Shown here: piece by piece, positions 50,959 to 59,695 of the stretch
Position numbering within the stretch: the first letter of the stretch is position 1
How the letters are laid out: the number at the start of each line of letters is the position of its first letter
NCBI RefSeq assembly: GCF_033304595.1
Contig: NZ_CP116341.1
Coordinates: forward strand, 1,469,001-1,533,000
Reading direction: 5' to 3'
DNA length: 64,000 nt
From: Sporosarcina jeotgali
GTDB lineage: Bacteria; Bacillota; Bacilli; Bacillales_A; Planococcaceae
Notes under the pieces: model-generated
Databases searched by the model: none
What the model was told of the DNA's origin: nothing
What the model saw: only the letters and a program-made list of their open reading frames with translations
Program-made: the position numbers and the translations under genes

Positions 50959-52182
50959 TTAGTCGCTTTCTTCTAAGTAGAATGTCTTTTTATTATCTTT
51001 CAGAACGAACCATACATATAAAACAGAAGTAAACAGCATTACGATCGCTAGTGTAGCTATGACAATGCGTAAAGATAATATGTCCCCCAAGAAACCAATA
51101 ACCAGTATAAATACAACCTGCACTGTACTTTGTATGAGCTGATAGATGCTTGTGACTCTTCCCATGACATGGACAGGAACATTATTCTGATAAAAGGTCA
51201 TGATTCCAGCGTTTAAAAACACGTTAAAGAATCCTAGAATTAAAAAACCAATCACAATTGATAAAAATGACCAAGAAAATGCATAAATGATATATCCTGC
51301 AGTCGTCATGAGTAATCCAATTGAAATCATATACCTTAAAGAAAATTTAGAGGAAAAGATCGTTAGCAAAATAGCACTAAACAAAGAGCCTATCCCAGTA
51401 ATACTAACAAGCAAGCTGTAATCAATTTCAGATAGACCAATGACTCTTTGGGTAAAAACAACTTCCTGGGTATCCATAGCAAAAGAGAAAATCATAATCA
51501 GCGTAAATCCTAAATAAATTACAGATACATACCGATTCGCCATGACGAAGTCCTTCACAACAGTGAAGTCACTCCTTATTTGTGAAATCGTCAATGCAGG
51601 GATATTCTTCTTATCAATCGACTCTTTTTCTGGTAGTACTAGCAGCAAAAGTGCTGCTGCAACAAATAGTAAAGCATTGATCCATAATGTAATTTCGTAG
51701 GAGTATAGGTAGAGCAAGGTACCTCCTATAGCGGGTCCAATGATGAAAGCACCTGAACTTGCAAAAGAACGCATTGAATTAAAACGCTTTCTTTTTTCAA
51801 TAGGAATCATAATGGTTGCGTAGGTTGTAGACGCAGGATGAAAGAAAGAATTCGCCACGCTGAGAACAATTAAAATTCCATAGACCATGATCATATTGGG
51901 AGCAAAAGGGATAAGACTAATGAATACAGCGCGTATCACATATGTACTCATCATCACTTTCCTCTTACTGCGATAATCTATAAAACTACCCGTCCAAAAC
52001 TTAGTAACAATATTCGTAAGTGGACTAATAATCCAAAGTCCCGCGACAGCTGCAGCGGAACCAGTCAGTTGAAATACAATGATATTAATGGCGACTAGAT
52101 AAATAAAATCACCGATATTAGAGATTGCGATTGAAGATAATAATACGCCCGGATCCTTCCATTCTTTTAATTTACTCACCAT
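50959..52182 (-). CDS. MFS transporter, macrolide-efflux-like
   Basis: A 407-residue membrane protein with 12 membrane segments, of the MFS_3 type that includes macrolide exporters. The first half has ISNIGDFIYLVAINIIVFQLTGSA and FWTGSFIDYRSKRKVMM (A-motif region). Later FASSGAFIIGPAIGGTLLYL and GRVTSIYQLIQSTVQ are typical of this group. ATG 52182 follows AAAGGAG. The substrate is unknown. It follows the DUF1992 gene by 46 bases. Confidence 0.9.
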   Translation of the reverse strand: MVSKLKEWKDPGVLLSSIAISNIGDFIYLVAINIIVFQLTGSAAAVAGLWIISPLTNIVTKFWTGSFIDYRSKRKVMMSTYVIRAVFISLIPFAPNMIMVYGILIVLSVANSFFHPASTTYATIMIPIEKRKRFNSMRSFASSGAFIIGPAIGGTLLYLYSYEITLWINALLFVAAALLLLVLPEKESIDKKNIPALTISQIRSDFTVVKDFVMANRYVSVIYLGFTLIMIFSFAMDTQEVVFTQRVIGLSEIDYSLLVSITGIGSLFSAILLTIFSSKFSLRYMISIGLLMTTAGYIIYAFSWSFLSIVIGFLILGFFNVFLNAGIMTFYQNNVPVHVMGRVTSIYQLIQSTVQVVFILVIGFLGDILSLRIVIATLAIVMLFTSVLYVWFVLKDNKKTFYLEESD

Positions 52183-52228
52183 AACACGACTCCTTTACCC
52201 AGAAACCCGTTCGCTTTTACAAATCAAT

Positions 52229-52618
52229 TTAATTTCTTTTGTTCAGTACATTTTGAATGGTATCCATAGAAACGGGCCCTTTTTGCATAGGAGGAGGACA
52301 TAACCGATTATATTTAAAGACTTTTAAGTTAATTTCCTTTAACCGTTCTTCTATATTAACAGTAACGTTCGCTTCATAAAAATCAGCGAGTAGTAGAACA
52401 TCCTCTCGAATTTCTTGTTGCAAATTCAGCCAGTGAGGCTTGTAGCCCGCATCCTTAGCAATTCGCTGAAAGTGTTGAAATGTATCTCCGGAAAAATAAT
52501 CAGGGTTCAACGGTTTACCTTTCCCCGGTAGATTGTCCATTCCCCCTTCTTTCTTATGCTTTTTAATAATATCCCCCATTAAATCTCGATAAGGCTCTTG
52601 AAAATCATTCTCCTTCAT
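52229..52618 (-). CDS. DUF1992 (DnaJ-homologue C28-like) protein
   Basis: A 129-residue cytoplasmic protein with the DUF1992 signature GGMDNLPGKGKPLNPDYFSG, followed by YKPHWLNLQQEI and a helical C-terminus. The function is unknown in bacteria; the domain is shared with human DNAJC28. GTG 52627 is an equally possible start, because the AAGGA site fits neither perfectly. GCGAACGGGTTTC lies 20 bases after the stop, a weak relative of the regional signature. Confidence 0.85.
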   Translation of the reverse strand: MKENDFQEPYRDLMGDIIKKHKKEGGMDNLPGKGKPLNPDYFSGDTFQHFQRIAKDAGYKPHWLNLQQEIREDVLLLADFYEANVTVNIEERLKEINLKVFKYNRLCPPPMQKGPVSMDTIQNVLNKRN

Positions 52619-52845
52619 CCGTTTCACAGTCCTTCCCTAAGCTTTTATAGGTCCAACTAAGTGATCTACTCGTTCGCTGACGTACTTTATCACTTGCGGT
52701 AAATGCATACTTCAAACAGAGACTGGTCCGATTACTGATTCAGAACAACTTATTAATCCCGCCAACGCACTCGATTTTGTTCTGTTAAATAATTAATCAC
52801 TTACAGTATTTAGGGTTACAATATTTTATGTAAAGGACTTTATAT

Positions 52846-53184
52846 TTATTGAAGTCCACCAGAGAATTTTGCGAAGTAAATAAGGCCATAACTTTCAACT
52901 TGATAATTTTCCAAGACACTATCTGTAGCTTTTTCTAACGGTGGGTTAGTAAGAGTATAGGCTTTCGTATTAATTTTTTTGTATTCCTTTTTATCACTTT
53001 CACTATAACCTGCATCTTCTTCGATATCAGAAGTAATTGCAGCCACTGGATGCCCTGTAAAAAATACACACGTTCTAACTGCCATATTAGGTGTCGAATG
53101 CAATAAATAAAATAAAACGACTAAACTAGCAAGACCTATCACTACCCTTTTTCTGAACAGTATTTTCTTTTGTTTGGCTCCCAT
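52846..53184 (-). CDS. Membrane-anchored hypothetical protein
   Basis: A 112-residue protein with a basic start (KQKKILFRKR), one membrane segment (~13-30) and an outer domain with TCVFFTGHPVAAITSDIEED. The rest is polar (SDKKEYKKINTKAYTLTNPP). I do not recognise a family. The start is ATG 53184, eight bases after AGAGGT. About 215 bases (52628-52845) upstream of its neighbour hold no gene I can support. Confidence 0.6.
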   Translation of the reverse strand: MGAKQKKILFRKRVVIGLASLVVLFYLLHSTPNMAVRTCVFFTGHPVAAITSDIEEDAGYSESDKKEYKKINTKAYTLTNPPLEKATDSVLENYQVESYGLIYFAKFSGGLQ

Positions 53185-53250
53185 GTGCATTTACCTCTTA
53201 CCTTTCTAGTTTTTTTATAGCAAAGACTCTACTCTTGCTCAAGCCCGGCC

Positions 53251-53270
53251 GCCAATTGTCCCCGTTAGTT
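53251..53270 (-). repeat. Copy of the regional 3' signature
   Basis: AACTAACGGGGACAATTGGC on the minus strand, between two divergent small genes, with no stop codon of a recognised gene at it. Confidence 0.4.
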
Positions 53271-53349
53271 TTTAAAAGTGCATACTTTATTCGGAAAAGG
53301 CAACGGTATAGTAAACAAGACAAAAACTTAATGGGGTGTATTGAGGAAA

Positions 53350-53787
53350 ATGAAAAAGATGCTAATCGGTTTTATCCTATCTCTGATTCTTATTCTATCC
53401 CTAGTGCTTAGTACTTCTGATCAAACAAGAATCGTATCCTCAGCTGAACCAACCCAAGACTCTGAAGACCTTAGACTGCAGGATATGCTCATGGTTATGC
53501 TAACTCCTTATATTGAAAACGACTTAACTAACTATTATTATCCGGAAATTGTAAAATCTTTTTCACCTCATGCAGCCCCTTGGGATATTGAAGTGATAGA
53601 AACAAAAAGGGTCAATGGATTTCGTGGCTTTCAATTGCAAATTACTATTGAAATTGAGCCTACCGATGGTGGACAATGGAGTCCAATAGGGAAAGATCGA
53701 ATGACCTATGAGATCTCTGCTGGACCGACAGTTAAATTGATAAATCACAAGCATTTGAAGACGTATGAATTTCCTTCTGAGTCATAA
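53350..53787 (+). CDS. Secreted DUF3888-like protein
   Basis: A 145-residue protein with a signal peptide (MKKMLIGFILSLILILSLVL, cleavage near SSA) and a domain with DLRLQDMLMVMLTPYIENDL and NYYYPEIVKSFSPH, as in DUF3888 proteins of Bacillales. The function is unknown. TTG 53341 is an alternative start, three codons earlier; GGGGTG lies upstream of both. It is one of the few plus-strand genes in this part. Confidence 0.7.
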   Translation: MKKMLIGFILSLILILSLVLSTSDQTRIVSSAEPTQDSEDLRLQDMLMVMLTPYIENDLTNYYYPEIVKSFSPHAAPWDIEVIETKRVNGFRGFQLQITIEIEPTDGGQWSPIGKDRMTYEISAGPTVKLINHKHLKTYEFPSES

Positions 53788-53862
53788 AATCCATTAGTTG
53801 GCCAGTTTGCAGCAGGGATCTAATTCGTATAATGTCCCTGGTCATTAAGTAATCGGTTCTCA

Positions 53863-54336
53863 TTAATTTTTCATTAAATAGATGTAACTCTCACTTCTAT
53901 CAACCTGAAAAGTTAAATCGTCTTGTGCCCTGAGCAGAGAAACAGATGTTGAATCGATAGAACTGTCATCCATGAAATAAATACCATATCCATTATTCGA
54001 AGGGTATCCATATAAATAACAAACCACTTTTCCATCCTTCATGAAAACCAATTGATTCATACCCTCACTTACTGTTTCACTGATTCTGCCCCACTTGTAG
54101 CCGACGGTTTCATAGATGATGTCTTTAGATGTATATGGGTCAAACGAATACAAGAGATCCCATTCGAACGGAGTCACATCAGATAAATTTACCGATTCTG
54201 CGGATTCTTCAATGCTCAGCACTTCCTGTTTCAACAGCGTTTCATTTTCTTCCCATACATCTTTTTTAATTACCTTTATTAATAGAGCTGCGAACAGTAT
54301 TATGGCCATTAGTATTAGCATTTTTTTCTTTGTCAC
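53863..54336 (-). CDS. Membrane-anchored hypothetical protein
   Basis: A 157-residue protein with one N-terminal membrane segment (KKKMLILMAIILFAALLIKV) and an outer domain (VTPFEWDLLYSFDPYTSKDI, VFMKDGKVVCYLYGYPSN). This pattern is common in small Bacillales proteins of unknown role. The start is GTG 54336, eight bases after GTGAGGG. The frame continues upstream to 54459 without a site. Intron copy B begins about 125 bases upstream. Confidence 0.65.
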   Translation of the reverse strand: MTKKKMLILMAIILFAALLIKVIKKDVWEENETLLKQEVLSIEESAESVNLSDVTPFEWDLLYSFDPYTSKDIIYETVGYKWGRISETVSEGMNQLVFMKDGKVVCYLYGYPSNNGYGIYFMDDSSIDSTSVSLLRAQDDLTFQVDRSESYIYLMKN

Positions 54337-54511
54337 ACTGATTTTACCCTCACTCTCAAAACTGACAAATTCTTCATTCTCAATCTTGGCTGTTGCATTT
54401 GTGCAGCGGAAATGGGAGACTTCCGCAGATAGCATACAGGCACAGTTCTTCTGCAACAATTGTTTGCGATAGGTAAGCCTTTGAAATCATCTCCAGCTTT
54501 TCCCCCGCTCC

Positions 54512-54545
54512 ACACAAAGCGTGCAAGTTTCCTTGCACTTTGCGT
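54512..54545 (-). ncRNA. Group II intron domain V, copy B
   Basis: The same 34-base domain V as in copy A, with GAAA loop, two-base bulge and CGC triad. Confidence 0.9.
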
Positions 54546-54600
54546 TCCATCTATCGATGGATACTTGATTATAAGTTCTTCGTTCCATTTTGACGTGAGA

Positions 54601-56397
54601 TTATACTACCGTTTCAAGCCCACATTCCATTCGGTATTGGTTTAGTTTCTTAATCATTGAAGAAGTAAAACCAAATTTCCTTATTTCAGATGTGATGATT
54701 TCTGTATCTATACGATGAACTAACCGGTGGATATCTTTATGAAGAATACGGAGATTTCGAAACTCATCCGTTCCTCCAAGATGTTTGGGTCTATAATGAT
54801 GGCAATGAACTTCACTAGCAGTTAAATTCCAACCTGTAAGTTCACATTTCCCCATCTTCATACTGAAGCGACTAATGCGATTATCCATGTATTCAACCGT
54901 TCGGTTGGGAAGAACAGCCTTCATTATATTACTAATTTCCAAACGAACATCCGGCTTTAATTTATCGTAAATTTTCTTTCTGCCTTCCTCCGTGAAGAGT
55001 GATAATGTCGGACTAAAATTCATCGTATTTACTGTCCGTACATCTCCAACGGGAAAAAGATGAACCCCCGCAATCTCAAATGTTTTAGACCTTGTGCTAA
55101 AGTACTTCTTATAAGTAGTACTCGGTCTGATTGGGCGTCCGTATTTCCCTACAGGACGAAGGCGGTTATACAGAAAGGCTTGTAAATCGTAAGCAAGACG
55201 TGAGAATTCTAGATTGACATGTGTAGCTCCCTTAAAATAATTGTGAATCCCTAAAACAAAACTATTAAAGCGTAAAGCATTTTGAGTGGTTGGGGAGGCT
55301 TTTATCCGTAAGATATGGACTTTTGCTTGTTCTTTGAGTTTCTCCCGCTTTTTCTTTTTAACGCCCGTATGGGCAACCCTTTTATTTCTTTTCTTATTCG
55401 CTTTTATTGTAAAACCTAAGAATTCAGACTTTCTTTTCCGCAAGTTCACAATTTGTGACTTTTCAGGTGAAATATCTAGTTTTAAACGCTCTTTGAGATA
55501 CAACTTTACTGCGTGATACCACTTATGAGCTGTTTTCCCATCTCGGCAAAGAATTTTAAAATCATCTGCGTAACGGACAAGATATCCTTCTTTTAAAGCG
55601 GTACGCTTCTTAGCGACCACTTTACCTTCTCTTGTTTTATAGTTTTTCGAAAGAGGGAAGAATTCCCACTGACCCGCAACCCACTGGTCAAGGTCATTGA
55701 GCACCACGTTCGATAATAAAGTCGATAAAATTCCACCTTGAGGAACACCTTTAGATGGGACGCCCTCTTTATCAATCTCGGCTTTCAGCATTTTGGATAT
55801 ACAAGCCAATATTTTTCTATCCTGAATGCCTAAGTTCCATAATTGTTTGATTAGAAGTTTATGATTCACATTATCGAAAAACCCTTTAATGTCAACATCC
55901 ACAATATAATGCAAATTAGCAGTATTGACTAAATGTTGTACTCTAGCCATGGCATGATGAGTAGACCTTAATGGTCTAAATCCATAGCTGTGTTTGTAGA
56001 AATGGGCTTCAGCTATTGGCTCTAGAACCTGTTTAAAACACTGTTGAATGACGCGGTCAAGAATACATGGAATTCCAAGAGGTCGGTATTGACCGTTCTC
56101 CTTTTCAATCCATACTCTTCGGACTTTCTTAGGTCGGTAGTTTTCTAGTTTTGTTTGAATGGTTTTCACCAATTCATTTTCCGAAAGCTCTTTAATATCT
56201 TTGATGGTTTTCCCATCAGTACCAGGGGTCTTTGACCCTTTATTAGATTTAATCGTTCGAAAAGCTAAGAGAATGTTCTCTCTTGAAGTCACCGTCTCGT
56301 AAAGACGACTGAACGTATCCTGTTGACTAGCTCTTTCGTATAAATCCGTGAAGATTCCCGTCATATTGTAGTAATCCCAATATCTCAAAGTTGACAC
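54601..56397 (-). CDS. ltrA: Group II intron reverse transcriptase/maturase, copy B
   Basis: Identical over its whole length to the protein of copy A: reverse transcriptase with YADD, maturase X domain and C-terminal HNH endonuclease, 598 residues from GTG 56397. The frame is intact. Either copy could supply protein for both introns. Confidence 0.95.
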   Translation of the reverse strand: MSTLRYWDYYNMTGIFTDLYERASQQDTFSRLYETVTSRENILLAFRTIKSNKGSKTPGTDGKTIKDIKELSENELVKTIQTKLENYRPKKVRRVWIEKENGQYRPLGIPCILDRVIQQCFKQVLEPIAEAHFYKHSYGFRPLRSTHHAMARVQHLVNTANLHYIVDVDIKGFFDNVNHKLLIKQLWNLGIQDRKILACISKMLKAEIDKEGVPSKGVPQGGILSTLLSNVVLNDLDQWVAGQWEFFPLSKNYKTREGKVVAKKRTALKEGYLVRYADDFKILCRDGKTAHKWYHAVKLYLKERLKLDISPEKSQIVNLRKRKSEFLGFTIKANKKRNKRVAHTGVKKKKREKLKEQAKVHILRIKASPTTQNALRFNSFVLGIHNYFKGATHVNLEFSRLAYDLQAFLYNRLRPVGKYGRPIRPSTTYKKYFSTRSKTFEIAGVHLFPVGDVRTVNTMNFSPTLSLFTEEGRKKIYDKLKPDVRLEISNIMKAVLPNRTVEYMDNRISRFSMKMGKCELTGWNLTASEVHCHHYRPKHLGGTDEFRNLRILHKDIHRLVHRIDTEIITSEIRKFGFTSSMIKKLNQYRMECGLETVV

Positions 56398-57122
56398 TGT
56401 GGCATCCCTCCAAATGAGTGATGTTCCCACATTCTTACCCGATCGGTGTCATTCACGTGAAGAAAATAATCGTTCTCATGGATAGACTTGGGGCTGTTCC
56501 TCCATTTCCATTACAGAAGATTCATCAGTCGTGCCCCTACCCTCACAAGGATAAATGCATTTCGGCTTGCGCCTTATAGCAACCGTTTTAGATGACAGTC
56601 CTTATTTCAACGTTCCTTGGCTTTCCAAGTCCCTTACAACATAGCTTTCCGTTCTAGACGTAGGTGTTTCCTGTAAGCCTGTGAGCTGGATACCGCCTTT
56701 GTTCGGTATAGCGTATTTCAGAGGGCGCACTTTTACTCCACACCACTCACCCCATCGTTGGATGGGCCATAGCTTTCACTATGTTCAATCTGTAGACCCG
56801 TACCTTCAGAAATTTGTCAGTTCCTTTAGACTGGAACATTCTCACCCTATCTAGTTTTTCAGCCACCCGGCATATCCGTTGGCATACCTTTTCTAACGAA
56901 TGGCTCTAGCCTTCATTCTGCCGACTCTACCTGAGCTTCGAACCCCATGAACTGTCACTCATGACGCACGCAGGAGTATCGGTGAGATAGTTTCGGAATA
57001 CATGGTTTCCTCATTCCTATCTTCTGTTGTAAAGTTGAAATTTGTATTATAAATTCCCTGTGTTTTCATGCCGAAGGCATTTATCACAGAACTTGTCGCG
57101 CGCGCCCTGATTGTGGAGTACT

Positions 57123-57452
57123 TTAGGCAATAGGTGTCCCATTTTTAACAGGCTGCTCTGGTTTCAGAAGAACCACGTCATCTTCTCCGGGAACACCGCC
57201 AATTACTAACACTTCAGATTTAAAACCAGCTATCCTTCTAGGAGGGAAGTTTACTACCGCAACCACTTGACTCCCAACAAGTTGTTCTGGCTCGTATCTT
57301 CGTGTAATTTGAGCTGAAGAACGTTTAATCCCCATATCACCAAAATCAATTTCTAATTTTATTGCGGGTTTCCGTGCCTCGGGAAATGGCTCTGCCTTAG
57401 TCACAGTGCCCACACGAATATCAAGTTTTAAAAAATCTTCAATCGTTATCAT
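57123..57452 (-). CDS. csaA: tRNA-binding-domain protein CsaA
   Basis: A 109-residue OB-fold protein related to the C-terminal tRNA-binding domain of methionyl-tRNA synthetase. B. subtilis CsaA acts as a chaperone in protein export. Motifs are [30 protein letters not shown] and [23 protein letters not shown], plus PVKNGTPIA at the end. The start is ATG 57452 after GAGGCG; the frame extends to 57491. Intron copy B follows closely. Confidence 0.93.
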   Translation of the reverse strand: MITIEDFLKLDIRVGTVTKAEPFPEARKPAIKLEIDFGDMGIKRSSAQITRRYEPEQLVGSQVVAVVNFPPRRIAGFKSEVLVIGGVPGEDDVVLLKPEQPVKNGTPIA

Positions 57453-57584
57453 TAATATCGCCTCTTTTTCTACCCTGATTTTGTGATGCAAGTGTGCGAC
57501 GTCATGTTTACCGTTATTTTCAATCCTCAGGTAATTTTTGTAACTGCCGTATTCTCAGATTGCGAAGATCTCAGTGGTTTTTTA

Positions 57585-58301
57585 TTATTTAACACAATGA
57601 AAAATAAAAGATTTCGCTTTTTCAGTTGCCTGTTTGAACTCCCAGTCTTCATATGCCTGAATCTGGGAAAAGCCCCCCTGCTGCAGTGAATCATAAATTT
57701 CCGTTAAAGTTCGAAATTTTAATTGGATTTTTTCTTGAATCATTACTTCACCCGTTTGTGCATTCTTAACAGTTTCAAAAAAAGTGAAAATGCCTTCTTT
57801 AAATCCTTCGTATTCCGTCCAAACTTCAAGAGGTTCTCCGGTTGCAAAATTTGTTGCAACATCAGGTGTTAAATCTTTCTCCCATTGTTCCCACACTTTT
57901 GCTAATGGGTTCCGGGTATCAAATATCATATGACCTCCAGGTTTTAATGCACGGTATATATTTGAAATCGTGTGTTGCCAGCTTTCATCCGTAAGAAATA
58001 CTTGTGCAACGTTTGCAGTCATAATAACAGCATCAAAAGCCTCTGTTTGTAAATTAGAGCTATCATCAATAATCCAAGTCAATTCATCTGGATAATCTTT
58101 ATTTTTAGCATATTCAATTGCTTCTTCATTCGGATCAATCGCTGTAATATGATATCCTTCTTTGCCAAGATGCGTTGTTAATCTCCCTGTTCCACACCCC
58201 AAATCAGCTATTTCATTAACGTTTAATTTCTTTAAAAGAGCTAAGAAGAAATCATCATGTCTACCCCAAGCATTAACCTGGTCATATACTAACGAAATCA
58301 T
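57585..58301 (-). CDS. Class I SAM-dependent methyltransferase
   Basis: A 238-residue methyltransferase with the SAM-binding motif IADLGCGTGRLTTHLGKEGY (~30) and acidic motif II ITAIDPNEEAIEYA. Post-motifs are FDAVIMTANVAQVFL and ALKPGGHMIFDTRNP. The last third (GIFTFFETVKNAQTGEVMIQ) resembles YjcB/YcgJ-type methyltransferases. The substrate is unknown. ATG 58301 gives MISLVYDQVNAWGRHDDFFL, a normal beginning; the frame extends to TTG 58355. No strong site supports either. Confidence 0.85.
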   Translation of the reverse strand: MISLVYDQVNAWGRHDDFFLALLKKLNVNEIADLGCGTGRLTTHLGKEGYHITAIDPNEEAIEYAKNKDYPDELTWIIDDSSNLQTEAFDAVIMTANVAQVFLTDESWQHTISNIYRALKPGGHMIFDTRNPLAKVWEQWEKDLTPDVATNFATGEPLEVWTEYEGFKEGIFTFFETVKNAQTGEVMIQEKIQLKFRTLTEIYDSLQQGGFSQIQAYEDWEFKQATEKAKSFIFHCVK

Positions 58302-58457
58302 TTGTTCACTTACTTTCTCTGCTGTATTTTTTGCCAATATATCCAGTTTAAACAACGGCTCTCTGAGACAACCGCAACAATACGCGAATAAAGTTTTGGC
58401 ATTTAATCTGGTCCAAACTCAACCTGCATAAACAGGCAGAGTCTGCAGAAGATTTAT

Positions 58458-58616
58458 CTATTTGGTATGATGATTCATTTCTTTTAATTGCTTTTTGATT
58501 TCTCTAAGCTCCATTTTTATTGCTTTCACTTGTTTCGAAGTGTCGATCCCATATCGGACACCGTATGTAATGATGAATAACACAAGGGCTGCACCTATTA
58601 GCCAGTAAAGCAACAT
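58458..58616 (-). CDS. Small membrane protein with coiled C-terminus
   Basis: A 52-residue protein: one membrane segment (MLLYWLIGAALVLFIITYGV) and a charged helix (KQVKAIKMELREIKKQLKEM). GGGAGGATACG precedes ATG 58616, a strong site. Its role is unknown. Confidence 0.65.
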   Translation of the reverse strand: MLLYWLIGAALVLFIITYGVRYGIDTSKQVKAIKMELREIKKQLKEMNHHTK

Positions 58617-58658
58617 CGTATCCTCCCTCTCTTTTTGAGCAGTTACAATCGCAATCAT

Positions 58659-58890
58659 TTATTCACGTTTAGTTTGAGAGGATACAAAAAGCATTAAACC
58701 GAGGAAACTAATATTGATGAAAAATTGAAATTCGCGAACATCCGGATAATCTTTGATTAGCTCATCCTATAATTGAAGCTGCACTCGAATAGAAGAGAAT
58801 CTGTTGAATGGTCCCCATACCTCAGCAAAGGGTTCATCTTTTTCCCACCCAATAGTTGCTATGATTTCGCCGGTATTACCTCTCTTCCCA
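58659..58890 (-). pseudogene. Degraded acetyltransferase-like fragment
   Basis: One minus-strand frame reads GEIIATIGWEKDEPFAEVWG, then PFNRFSSIRVQLQL, a TAG at 58767-58769, and then DELIKDYPDVREFQFFINIS to a stop at 58659. The AEVWGPF and YPD..FQFF phrases resemble GNAT-type proteins. It has no start, an internal stop and no N-terminal half, so it is a remnant. The family call is tentative. Confidence 0.4.
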
Positions 58891-58896
58891 AATCCT

Positions 58897-59115
58897 CTAA
58901 GTAATAGATTGCAGCTTCTTCTGTTTCTTTTTATAAAAATACCGCCAAATAAAAAAGATGGCCCAAGAAACTAGTGGAAAGAAAACATTGATATAACTAT
59001 TTGGAGTTTCAGTAAGTAGAATAAAAGCGATTTCTGCGATCAACGTTGGAATCATAATGGCTACCCATACTCGAACTTCCTTGTTTTTAAAACTCAACTC
59101 AAATCGGTTATTCAT
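58897..59115 (-). CDS. Small membrane protein, unknown
   Basis: A 72-residue protein with two membrane segments (VWVAIMIPTLIAEIAFILL and INVFFPLVSWAIFFIWRYFY) and a basic end (KKKQKKLQSIT). ATG 59115 follows GAGGTGGCATCT. No family is recognised. It ends just before the degraded fragment. Confidence 0.6.
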   Translation of the reverse strand: MNNRFELSFKNKEVRVWVAIMIPTLIAEIAFILLTETPNSYINVFFPLVSWAIFFIWRYFYKKKQKKLQSIT

Positions 59116-59149
59116 AGATGCCACCTCTTTTCCTATTCAGGTAAAAAAA

Positions 59150-59557
59150 TTAAAAGTCAATATAAAAAGGATGTGTTGAACCGTCTAAACAGTATTCAAT
59201 CCGCTGTTTAAAGTTTTTCCAAGTTACCATTTCCAGCGCAGTCTCTATTGGGAAAAACCCTACCTCTAAACTCTCAGGACTGGTGGCAGGCTGTCCCCCA
59301 ATCGCTTTGCCCAAAAAGAGCGTATTGCAAATGGACCGTTCTACATTTTGAAAGATCCCGCAGAACTTGATGATCTCTATTTCAATCCCCGATTCTTCTT
59401 TTGTTTCTCGGACTGCAGCTTCCTTAATGGATTCCCCTTCTTCGAACTGTCCGCCCGGCATCTCCCATCCCCTGCGCGGCCCTTTTATTAACAGAAGTTC
59501 ATTCCTATCGTTTAAGACAATCGCTGCGGCTGAAACAATATGTTTGGGTGGTGACAT
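59150..59557 (-). CDS. NUDIX hydrolase
   Basis: A 135-residue NUDIX enzyme, which cleaves nucleoside diphosphates linked to other groups. The NUDIX box is GGQFEEGESIKEAAVRETKEESG (~39-61), complete with both metal-binding glutamates. Other parts are RRGWEMPGG before it and GFFPIETALEMVTW after. ATG 59557, eight bases after AAAGGAGA. The substrate is not predictable. Confidence 0.92.
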   Translation of the reverse strand: MSPPKHIVSAAAIVLNDRNELLLIKGPRRGWEMPGGQFEEGESIKEAAVRETKEESGIEIEIIKFCGIFQNVERSICNTLFLGKAIGGQPATSPESLEVGFFPIETALEMVTWKNFKQRIEYCLDGSTHPFYIDF

Positions 59558-59649
59558 TCTGCTTATCTCCTTTCCCATCTGTTTGTTTAAAGTGTGGGCT
59601 GACTAAAGCCCACCCCTCATTTTTCACTGCACCATATGTGACTTGCGGT

Positions 59650-59689
59650 TAAAAATAAAGAGCGGCAAAAGTTTAAACTCTTGCCGCTC
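59650..59689 (-). terminator. Terminator of the methyltransferase gene at 59696
   Basis: GAGCGGCAA and TTGCCGCTC with inner arms AGTTT and AAACT form a long stem, followed by TTTATTTTT on the minus strand. Confidence 0.9.
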
Positions 59690-59695
59690 GAATTT

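Larger units (their letters stand above)
54462..57101 (-). mobile_element. Group II intron, copy B
   Basis: The second 2640-base copy, offset 6942 bases from copy A. Flanks differ, but both are copies of the same local signature: the 5' exon ends CAATCAGGGCGC and the 3' exon begins AATTGTTGCAGAAG. It lies 22 bases behind the csaA stop. Bases 56398-57101 hold intron RNA domains and no gene. The sequence match to copy A suggests recent movement. Confidence 0.9.

Noticed and set aside
43388..58301. A classical integron
   Set aside because: The repeated 3' signature suggests cassettes, but no integron integrase gene and no long attC-type fold were found in the window.
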